Source of the DNA: JBFXCK01 sp050182275
Lineage (GTDB): Bacteria > Pseudomonadota > Alphaproteobacteria > SHNJ01
Direction: 5' to 3'
Assembly (NCBI GenBank): GCA_050182275.1
Contig: JBFXCK010000004.1
Coordinates: 1 to 64,000 of the forward strand
Length of the DNA: 64,000 nt
Part shown: positions 57,308-64,000 of the stretch, piece by piece
Layout of the letters: the number at the start of each line of letters is the position of its first letter
How positions within the stretch are numbered: the first letter of the stretch is position 1
Notes under the pieces: generated by a model
Database searches by the model: none
What the model saw: the letters and a program-made list of their open reading frames with translations, nothing else
Told to the model about the DNA's origin: nothing
Position numbers and translations under genes: made by a program

Positions 57308-59397
57308 GTATCCAAGAAACTCCTTAGTTTACGGGAACGGCTTGGATGTTTTAATTTCCGCAAGGCTTTGGCCTCGATTTGACGGATCCGTTCACGGGTG
57401 ACGCTGAATTGCTGACCCACTTCTTCTAGCGTATGATCGGTGTTCATGCCGATACCAAAACGCATACGAAGCACGCGCTCTTCGCGCGGCGTTAGCGTGG
57501 ATAAAATGCGGGTGGTGGTATCGCGCAAATTGGCGTTGACCGCAGCCTCAATCGGGATGATGGCGTTTTTATCTTCAATAAAGTCACCCAATTGCGAATC
57601 TTCCTCATCACCCACAGGAGTTTCAAGGCTGATCGGCTCTTTGGCGATTTTCAAGACTTTGCGCACTTTTTCCAGCGGCATATGCAGCTTGGCGGCCAAT
57701 TCTTCCGGCGTCGGCTCCCGGCCGATTTCATTCATGATCTGGCGGGAGGTGCGCACCAATTTATTGATGGTTTCAATCATATGCACTGGGATGCGGATAG
57801 TGCGCGCCTGATCGGCGATCGAACGCGTGATTGCCTGACGGATCCACCAAGTGGCGTAAGTCGAGAATTTATAGCCGCGGCGGTATTCAAATTTATCAAC
57901 CGCCTTCATCAGGCCGATATTCCCCTCTTGAATCAAATCCAAGAATTGCAGGCCACGGTTGGTATATTTTTTGGCGATCGAAATAACCAAGCGCAAATTG
58001 GCCTCGATCATTTCCTTCTTGGCGCGGTTGGAATCGCGCTCGCCCTTTTGAATAGTCGTTACAATGCGGCGGAATTCGATAATCGGCAGGCCGACTTTTT
58101 CCGAAATTTCGGAAAGATTGGTGCGGATTTGCTCGATTTCATCTTCATGCTTGCTGATCAGCTTTTGCCAGCCCTTGCCGGGCAGCTTGGCGATTTTCTT
58201 CAGCCATTTTTGATCGAGCTCGCTGCCCTGATAGGCCTTCAAGAATTCTTCGCGCGAAACGCCCGATTGCTCGCACAAACGCAAGAGCCGCATTTCAAGC
58301 TGCATTAATTTACGGTTATAATCATATTGCTCTTGCGCCAACTGTTCGATGCGCGCCACGCTGAGGCGCACCGTGTTCATTTTCTCGATCATTTCTCCGC
58401 GCAAATTATTATAGGATCTTTCCAATTGCGGCGAAATTTGCTGGCCTTTTTGCAAGGTCTCGATGCGTTTTTCCTGAACCTTACGGAATTTTTTGAAGGT
58501 CGAAGTAATTTCATCGAAGGTTTCGGTAATGATCGGAATTAAAGCCTGTTCCATCACCGATAAAGTGGGCGCCTCTTCTTCGGGCTTGGCTTCAACCGGA
58601 ACTGCCGGGTTTTCTTCCTCGCCCTCGGCAACGGCGGGGGCCGCTTCTTCTTCCTCTTCCTCATCGAATTTATCATCTTCGCCTTCGCCATAGCTGGCAT
58701 CAAGGTCGATAATGTCGCGCAGCTGAATTTTTAATTCTTTTAGCGCCTTGCTCCATTCACCGATCGCGCGCACCGTCAGCGGGCTTTCGCAAATCGCGCC
58801 GATCATCATTTCCCGGCCCGATTCAATGCGTTTGGCGATTTCGATTTCACCTTCGCGGGAAAGCAAATCAACCTGGCCCATTTCGCGTAAATACATACGG
58901 ACCGGATCATCAGTGCGCGAAGATTCTTCAGCCACATTGCCGCGCTTGGCCTCGGCACCCTCCTCGTCATCGCCAAGCTCGATGATTTCTTCTTCTTCCT
59001 CGGCCGCTTCGGCTGCTTCGGCTTTGGGTTCATCATCATCTTCTTCGGATTCAATGATGTTAAGCCCCATGTCGGAAATCATCGCCAGCGCGTCTTCGAT
59101 AACATCGGTGGTGACCTGGCCTTGCGGCAAAGCTTTATTCAATTCGTCATAGGTGACAAAACCGCGTTCTTTGGCTTTATTGATTAGCTTTTTTAAAGCC
59201 GAAGCGACATTTAAAGGTTTGGGTTCTTTTTCCGCCGTCTCGGCCGCGGCAGGCGCGGGGGCGTTTATTTTGGCTTCTTTAAGCGCGGCTTTGCCTTTAG
59301 CTTTTACTTTAGAAGCAGCGGGCGCCTTTTTGGCGGCCGTCTTGTTCTCATTATCAGCGGATTTTTTAGTCGAGGTTTTTGCTGCGGTTTTGGCCAT
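57304..59397 (-). CDS. rpoD: Primary sigma factor RpoD (sigma-70)
   Basis: 697 residues. A Lys/Ala-rich N-terminus, region 1.1 (KLINKAKERGFVTYDELNKA), region 1.2 (DPVRMYLREMGQVDLLSREG), an acidic non-conserved insert (about 235-300), then regions 2 (LVISIAKKYTNRGLQFLDLI; FSTYATWWIRQAITRSI), 3 and 4 (LTPREERVLRMRFGIG; FSVTRERIRQIEAKALRKL). It directs RNA polymerase to housekeeping promoters. Last gene of the yqeY-dnaG-rpoD unit, 155 bases after dnaG. Confidence 0.97.
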   Translation of the reverse strand: MAKTAAKTSTKKSADNENKTAAKKAPAASKVKAKGKAALKEAKINAPAPAAAETAEKEPKPLNVASALKKLINKAKERGFVTYDELNKALPQGQVTTDVIEDALAMISDMGLNIIESEEDDDEPKAEAAEAAEEEEEIIELGDDEEGAEAKRGNVAEESSRTDDPVRMYLREMGQVDLLSREGEIEIAKRIESGREMMIGAICESPLTVRAIGEWSKALKELKIQLRDIIDLDASYGEGEDDKFDEEEEEEAAPAVAEGEEENPAVPVEAKPEEEAPTLSVMEQALIPIITETFDEITSTFKKFRKVQEKRIETLQKGQQISPQLERSYNNLRGEMIEKMNTVRLSVARIEQLAQEQYDYNRKLMQLEMRLLRLCEQSGVSREEFLKAYQGSELDQKWLKKIAKLPGKGWQKLISKHEDEIEQIRTNLSEISEKVGLPIIEFRRIVTTIQKGERDSNRAKKEMIEANLRLVISIAKKYTNRGLQFLDLIQEGNIGLMKAVDKFEYRRGYKFSTYATWWIRQAITRSIADQARTIRIPVHMIETINKLVRTSRQIMNEIGREPTPEELAAKLHMPLEKVRKVLKIAKEPISLETPVGDEEDSQLGDFIEDKNAIIPIEAAVNANLRDTTTRILSTLTPREERVLRMRFGIGMNTDHTLEEVGQQFSVTRERIRQIEAKALRKLKHPSRSRKLRSFLDT

Positions 59398-59552
59398 GGA
59401 GGGAATTGCCCTATGCGGTAAAAATCTTAATAATTTGCAAAAAATTCCCTGGCGCCAAAATGGGGGTTTAGCGCCAAGCTTATCTTAAATAGGCCTTTTA
59501 AGGCCGGAAAGCAAGGGTAAGTATTAAGCCTGAAAATAAAGGGCTGGCTTCC
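59398..59552. other. dnaG-rpoD spacer
   Basis: 155 bases with two inverted repeats, GGCGC...GCGCC (about 59451-59479) and GGCCTT-AAGGCC (about 59492-59505 region). In E. coli the dnaG-rpoD junction carries a terminator and an RNase E site; a similar role is possible but not shown here. Confidence 0.4.
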
Positions 59553-61334
59553 TTAAGAAGCTAAGAGGGCCGGGGGCTGGTTTTGATGAGTATCGATAAA
59601 ATGCACAAAACGCTCCCACCCCTCTTCCTCCAGCATATCGTCTAAATCTAAAGGAGGGGCGGCCAAATTTTCCAATTTTTGCTTTAAATCGAATACCAGC
59701 TGGAACCAGCGCTCTTGCACCTGGGCAAGATCGGATCCCGGTTTGGTAAAAACATAAAGCTGGTATAACGCCGGTTGACGCAACTCATCTAATAAAGGCA
59801 GCAAACCCAAAGTTTGTAATTGCTCGACCACCGCTTCTTCCCCTTGCGCGCTTAGATGCACCAGCGCTTGGCGCAGTTTTTCCAATTTGGGGTTTAAGAA
59901 ATGCAAATGGCCTAAATGCTCGCCGCCCCGCTCCAGCAAAACCGGATAATGGCACGCAGCCACCACCACCGCCTGGCACGCGCGCTCTAACTGAGGATAT
60001 AAATGCGCCGTGCCTTTGCCTTCCAAAGTTTTGGTGTTGGCGACGCCGCCTTTCCATTGCTTGCGCGCCGAAGGCCACATTGCCCGGAACTTAGCCTTCA
60101 AAAATTCGGCATACATATTACGCAAAGTCGGATCGACAATCGCCTGGCGGCGGCGAAGCAGGCGGGCATACAAATCGGCCATCGCCTCCGGCGTATTCAA
60201 GGGCCGGGTCAGAGTTTCAATTTCAAAAATCTTTTCGTAAAGCGGCGCCGCCGCCGCCAGCAATTGCTGAAACGCGGCGACCCCCTGGCGGCGGATTAAC
60301 GTATCCGGGTCCTCGGCTTCGGGCAAAGTGATAAAGCGCACTTCCTTGCCGCCTTCTAAGACCGGCATAATACGCTCAACCGCCCGGGCCATCGCTTGCT
60401 GCCCCGCCTTGTCGCCATCGAAACATAAGTAAATTACCGGCGCTAAACGCCACAGGCGCTTAATATGATCTTCGGTTAAGGCGGTGCCAAGAGGGGCAAC
60501 CGTATTTTCAAGTCCGGCCTGGTGAAGCGCGATTACATCCATATAGCCTTCAACGACAATAATATGCCCGGCTTTGGCCGCTGCTTTGCGCGCCAAATGT
60601 TCGGCATATAAGGTGCGGCCCTTATGGAATAATTCGGTTTCGGGGGAATTTAAATATTTCGGCTGTCCTTCGCCCATAATCCGCCCGCCAAAGGCAATGA
60701 CTTCGCCGCGCGAACTGTGAATCGGAAACATCAGGCGGCTGCGAAAGCGGTCGTAGGCAGAGCCTTCATCAGGATTAATCAGCAAACCGGCCTGTAAAGC
60801 CTGTTGTTCGGTATATTTATTTTCCGCCAAATAGCGCTTGAGCCCATCACGCTCATCAAAGCTTAAGCCTAAACCGAAATGTTTGATGGTTGATTGTTTA
60901 AGTCCGCGCTCGGTTAAATATTCACGGGCAAAAGCGCCCTTGGAACTTTGTAAATTCTTTTCAAAAAATAATGCCGCCGCCTGATTGATTTCAACCTTAT
61001 GCTGGCGTTCTTCTTCCCGTTTTTCTTCTTCCGGCGTCATGCGCGGCATCGGCAGGCCCGCCTGTTGCGCTAGTTTCTCAACCGCTTGCGGAAAACCCAA
61101 ATGCTCGATGGTCATCACAAAGCGAATGACATCGCCATGCGCCGCGCAGCCAAAGCAGTGATAAAAACCCTTTTCCTCATTCACCGTGAAACTAGGGCTT
61201 TTTTCGGAATGGAACGGGCAAAGCCCCGAATATTCGCGGCCCTTTTTAACCAGCTTCACATGGCGCGAAATCGTATCGGCCAAGCCCACCCGCTCGCGGA
61301 TTTCATCCAGGAAAGAGGGCGGGAATTTCATCAT
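59553..61334 (-). CDS. dnaG: DNA primase
   Basis: 593 residues. N-terminal zinc ribbon with Cys39, His42, Cys60 and Cys63 (GLCPFHSEKSPSFTV; FYHCFGCAAHGDVI). A TOPRIM core follows (HIIVVEGYMDVIALHQAG; LCFDGDKAGQQAM), then a C-terminal helicase-binding domain. It makes RNA primers for replication. Two adjacent ATGs (61334 and 61331); the first overlaps the yqeY stop by four bases. Confidence 0.97.
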   Translation of the reverse strand: MMKFPPSFLDEIRERVGLADTISRHVKLVKKGREYSGLCPFHSEKSPSFTVNEEKGFYHCFGCAAHGDVIRFVMTIEHLGFPQAVEKLAQQAGLPMPRMTPEEEKREEERQHKVEINQAAALFFEKNLQSSKGAFAREYLTERGLKQSTIKHFGLGLSFDERDGLKRYLAENKYTEQQALQAGLLINPDEGSAYDRFRSRLMFPIHSSRGEVIAFGGRIMGEGQPKYLNSPETELFHKGRTLYAEHLARKAAAKAGHIIVVEGYMDVIALHQAGLENTVAPLGTALTEDHIKRLWRLAPVIYLCFDGDKAGQQAMARAVERIMPVLEGGKEVRFITLPEAEDPDTLIRRQGVAAFQQLLAAAAPLYEKIFEIETLTRPLNTPEAMADLYARLLRRRQAIVDPTLRNMYAEFLKAKFRAMWPSARKQWKGGVANTKTLEGKGTAHLYPQLERACQAVVVAACHYPVLLERGGEHLGHLHFLNPKLEKLRQALVHLSAQGEEAVVEQLQTLGLLPLLDELRQPALYQLYVFTKPGSDLAQVQERWFQLVFDLKQKLENLAAPPLDLDDMLEEEGWERFVHFIDTHQNQPPALLAS

Positions 61335-61786
61335 GCGCCAAGCGCCGCCTTCACATAGCCGCTGGCTTTGCCCATATCCATAGCGCCCGCGTATTTTTCT
61401 TTAACTGCAGCCATCACCCGGCCCATATCTTTAATGCTGGAGGCCCCCAATTCTTTGACCACGCCGGCCACCGCCGCCTTAGCCTCATCCTCGCTCATTT
61501 GCTTAGGCATAAAACTTTCAATGATAACAACTTCGGCTTTTTCCTTATCCGCCAAATCTTGCCGCTTATTCGCCTCGAAAATGGCGATCGATTCCTGGCG
61601 CTGCTTGAGCATGCCTTGCAATATGCCCAACAATTCGGGTTCGGTCAAAGCGGGCTTGCCGGCCATTTCGGCTTCGATATCTTTATCTTTAATTTTGGCC
61701 ATGACCAGGCGCAAGGTTTGAGTTTTCAACTCCTCCCGCGCTTTCATGGATATTTTAATACTATCCGCGATTTTTTGCCGTAGCAT
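61331..61786 (-). CDS. yqeY: GatB/YqeY domain protein
   Basis: 151 residues, typical YqeY length. Pattern LKTQTLRLVMAKIKDKDIEA, IESFMPKQMSEDEAKAAV and DMGRVMAAVKEKYAGAMDMG. The domain is shared with the C-terminus of the GatB amidotransferase subunit and may bind tRNA; the role of free-standing YqeY is unclear. First gene of the yqeY-dnaG-rpoD unit, divergent from carA. Confidence 0.92.
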   Translation of the reverse strand: MLRQKIADSIKISMKAREELKTQTLRLVMAKIKDKDIEAEMAGKPALTEPELLGILQGMLKQRQESIAIFEANKRQDLADKEKAEVVIIESFMPKQMSEDEAKAAVAGVVKELGASSIKDMGRVMAAVKEKYAGAMDMGKASGYVKAALGA

Positions 61787-61912
61787 TGCCCTTTACCTCG
61801 TTATTTGTTGGTATCTTATCCTATGGGTGTAACCTGTTATCGATTTTTCGGCAAGCGGGTGTGAAAAAGTGATAAAAACCCCGTGGATAAGCTGTTTTTC
61901 CGCCGTTTTATC

Positions 61913-61941
61913 TTGACGATCCTTCCTCCCTCGCGTATCAC
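61913..61941 (+). promoter_or_regulatory. Sigma-70 promoter of carAB
   Basis: -35 TTGACG (61913-61918), 17 bases, -10 TATCAC (61936-61941), so a leader of about 30 bases before ATG 61978 is predicted. The leader is too short for an attenuator; no uracil- or arginine-responsive element was recognised. Confidence 0.65.
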
Positions 61942-61977
61942 CAACTCCTGGGTCTAACGATTTAAAGGACAAAAATA

Positions 61978-63186
61978 ATGCGCCCAGATCAGGCTTCTTC
62001 CTCCCTCCCCCCATCAGGGGCTACAGGCTGTTTAGTTTTAAGCGATGGCAGCGTGTTTTGGGGTAAGGGCTTTGGCGCTTTATCCGACCATGTCGGCGAA
62101 GTTTGCTTTAACACTTCAATGACGGGCTATCAGGAAATTTTGACCGATCCCTCCTATGCCGGGCAAATTATCACCTTTACCTTCCCCCATATCGGCAATG
62201 TCGGCTGCAATTTAGAAGATATCGAAACCATGAATCCGGTCGTGCGCGGCCTTATCATCCGCGCCGATGTAACCGAACCCAGCAATTGGCGCGCTGTTCA
62301 GCATCTAGATGCCTGGCTGAAAGCCCGCGGTATTGTGGGGCTTTCCGGCATTGATACCCGCGCCCTTACTCAGCGCATCCGCGATTTGGGCGCACCCAAT
62401 GGTACAATCGTACATCGTAAAGCCAATTTCGATATCGCCTATTTACATAAAAAGGCCAAGGAATGGCCGGGTTTAAGCGGCATGGATTTGGCGAAAGAAG
62501 TTTCCTGCCGCCAAAGCTATAGTTGGAACGAAACGGTATGGACGCTGGAAAGCGGCCATGGCCGCCAGGAAGCGCCGCGCTTTCATGTAGTGGCTGTTGA
62601 TTACGGCGCCAAGCGCAATATCTTGCGCATGCTGGCTTCGAGCGGATGCAAAGTAACCGTCGTGCCCGCCACCGCCACGATTGACGATATTATGCATCAT
62701 CATCCGGATGGCGTTTTTTTATCGAATGGCCCGGGCGATCCGGCTGCAACCGGCCAATATGCCGTGCCGGTTATCAAAGAATTATTGAACCGCCGCATTC
62801 CTTTATTCGGCATTTGCTTGGGCCATCAATTAATGGGATTGGCTTTGGGCGGGCGCACCGAAAAAATGCCCAAGGGCCATCGCGGCGCGAACCATCCGGT
62901 GAAAGATTTGGAAACCGGCAAAGTTGAAATCACCAGCCAAAATCACGGCTTTTGCGTTATCCCTTCCTCGCTGCCAGACAACGCTAAGATTACCCATACT
63001 TCGTTGTTCGATAATAGCTGCGAAGGCATCAGGGTTACCGACCGCCCTGCTTTTTGCGTGCAATACCACCCGGAAGCCTCGCCCGGCCCGCATGACAGCC
63101 ATTATTTATTCAGCCGCTTCATCGCCTTGATGGAGGAAGAACAAATCAATTTGCAAAAATCAACCAAACAGGTGCGCATTGCCTAA
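61978..63186 (+). CDS. carA: Carbamoyl-phosphate synthase small subunit
   Basis: 402 residues. N-terminal CPSase domain (LVLSDGSVFWGKGFG; FNTSMTGYQEILTDPSYAGQ) and C-terminal class I glutamine amidotransferase, with the catalytic Cys in GICLGHQLMGLALGG and the His/Glu pair in QYHPEASPGPHD. It hydrolyses glutamine and passes ammonia to CarB for arginine and pyrimidine synthesis. GGAC lies about 8 bases before ATG 61978. Confidence 0.97.
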   Translation: MRPDQASSSLPPSGATGCLVLSDGSVFWGKGFGALSDHVGEVCFNTSMTGYQEILTDPSYAGQIITFTFPHIGNVGCNLEDIETMNPVVRGLIIRADVTEPSNWRAVQHLDAWLKARGIVGLSGIDTRALTQRIRDLGAPNGTIVHRKANFDIAYLHKKAKEWPGLSGMDLAKEVSCRQSYSWNETVWTLESGHGRQEAPRFHVVAVDYGAKRNILRMLASSGCKVTVVPATATIDDIMHHHPDGVFLSNGPGDPAATGQYAVPVIKELLNRRIPLFGICLGHQLMGLALGGRTEKMPKGHRGANHPVKDLETGKVEITSQNHGFCVIPSSLPDNAKITHTSLFDNSCEGIRVTDRPAFCVQYHPEASPGPHDSHYLFSRFIALMEEEQINLQKSTKQVRIA

Positions 63187-64000
63187 ACGTAACGACATTC
63201 AATCGATTCTGATCATCGGCGCCGGCCCCATCATCATCGGCCAGGCTTGCGAATTCGATTATTCAGGGGTTCAAGCTTGCAAAGCTTTAAGGGCTGAAGG
63301 CTACCGCGTAATTTTGGTAAACTCCAATCCCGCCACCATTATGACCGATCCGGCCCTAGCCGACGCTACTTATATTGAACCCATCACGCCGGAATTTGTT
63401 GCACGAGTCATAGAAAAAGAAAAACCCGATGCGATTTTGCCGACCATGGGCGGACAAACCGCGCTGAACACGGCGCTTCGCTTGCACGAAATGGGCGTGC
63501 TGGAAAAACATAAAGTAGAATTGATCGGCGCTAAAATCGATTCCATTAAAAAGGCCGAAGACCGCGAATTATTCCGTGAGGCCATGACCAAAATCGGCCT
63601 TGAATCCCCCAAAAGCCGCCTGGCCCGCAGCATTGAAGAAGCCCTTATAGCTTTGGAATATGTGGGTTTGCCGGCCATTATCCGCCCCTCTTTCACCTTA
63701 GGCGGCACCGGCGGCGGGATTGCCTATAATCGCGAAGAGTTCAAACAAATTATTGAAAATGCCTTACGCGCTTCGCCAACATCTTCCGCCTTAATCGAGG
63801 AATCGGTTCTGGGGTGGAAAGAATTTGAAATGGAAGTGGTACGCGACAAGGCCGATAATTGCATCATCATTTGTTCGATTGAAAACATCGATCCGATGGG
63901 CGTGCATACCGGCGATTCCATTACTGTAGCCCCCGCGCTGACCTTGACCGATAAAGAATATCAACGCATGCGCAACGCCTCAATCGCCGTGTTGCGTGAA
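63179..64000 (+). CDS. carB: Carbamoyl-phosphate synthase large subunit (N-terminal part)
   Basis: 274 codons, open at the window end. The start is a TTG at 63179: from it the protein reads PKRNDIQSILIIGAGPI, aligned residue for residue with the E. coli CarB N-terminus (MPKRTDIKSILILGAGPI from memory), and no ATG is available nearby. The start overlaps the carA end by 8 bases. The first ATP-grasp domain is visible (FDYSGVQACKALRAEGYRVI, NSNPATIMTDP, PTMGGQTALN, RPSFTLGGTGGGI). It makes carbamoyl phosphate from ammonia, bicarbonate and two ATP. Confidence 0.96.
   Translation, partial: MPKRNDIQSILIIGAGPIIIGQACEFDYSGVQACKALRAEGYRVILVNSNPATIMTDPALADATYIEPITPEFVARVIEKEKPDAILPTMGGQTALNTALRLHEMGVLEKHKVELIGAKIDSIKKAEDRELFREAMTKIGLESPKSRLARSIEEALIALEYVGLPAIIRPSFTLGGTGGGIAYNREEFKQIIENALRASPTSSALIEESVLGWKEFEMEVVRDKADNCIIICSIENIDPMGVHTGDSITVAPALTLTDKEYQRMRNASIAVLRE

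Noticed and set aside
1..64000. Mobile elements, prophage, CRISPR or defence islands
   Set aside because: I saw no transposase, integrase, phage structural gene, direct-repeat array or Cas/restriction motif; the window is almost entirely core genes.

Overview
The window is a stretch of core chromosome from an alphaproteobacterium of medium GC. Three things point to that class: a circularly permuted (two-piece) tmRNA gene, an alpha-type SspB, and the alphaproteobacterial neighbourhood of amidase, rnpB, the complete dcw cell-division/cell-wall cluster and lpxC-bamD-recN-ligA. I saw no prophage, insertion sequence, CRISPR array or rRNA operon. I did not place it below class level; an uncultured or deep-branching Rhodospirillales-like lineage is only a guess.

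Layout. 1-4.1 kb: 5' part of hflK (membrane protease modulator), mrp (Fe-S carrier ATPase), a PLP-dependent threonine/serine dehydratase, and folA and thyA (folate/dTMP synthesis). 4.2-5.2 kb: permuted ssrA (tmRNA) directly followed by sspB, the ClpXP adaptor that recognises the tmRNA tag. 5.2-10.3 kb: phenylalanine hydroxylase, fumarase C, a periplasmic binding protein and an AsmA-family protein. 10.3-12.1 kb: an amidase whose 3' end lies in a REP-like palindrome, RNase P RNA, and an unknown gene. 12.2-30.6 kb, minus strand: mraZ-rsmH-ftsL-ftsI-murE-murF-mraY-murD-ftsW-murG-murC-murB-ddl-ftsQ-ftsA-ftsZ. This is the full set for peptidoglycan precursor synthesis and division, tightly overlapped and driven from a promoter covered by MraZ boxes. 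31-36.5 kb, plus strand: lpxC, bamD, recN, ligA. 36.5-45.6 kb: aminopeptidase P, prmA, a UvrD-type helicase, two small unknown genes, metE and metF. 45.8-47.4 kb: mlaA and mlaC (outer-membrane lipid asymmetry).

47.4-49.3 kb holds the most unusual gene: a flagellin whose variable middle region is replaced by seven FG-GAP/VCBS-type calcium-loop repeats, which predicts a seven-bladed beta-propeller displayed on the filament. 49.7-57.3 kb: a SIMPL-domain protein, an unknown membrane protein, EttA, a CAU tRNA, a thioredoxin-fold protein, an ankyrin/glycine-zipper protein, an MscS channel, a group of very small membrane/lipoprotein genes (including a 23-residue one and an entericidin), a DUF1328 protein with a duplicated ribosome-binding site, a YjbQ-family protein and an unknown gene. 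57.3-61.8 kb: yqeY-dnaG-rpoD, a macromolecular-synthesis type operon. 61.9-64 kb: carA and the first 274 codons of carB.

Two genome-level patterns stand out. The whole mraZ-ftsZ block looks inverted in place between rnpB and lpxC relative to the usual alphaproteobacterial order. Five of the eight convergent protein-gene pairs interleave their stop codons in exactly four bases (TTAA/TTAG/CTAA), which leaves no room for terminators between them.
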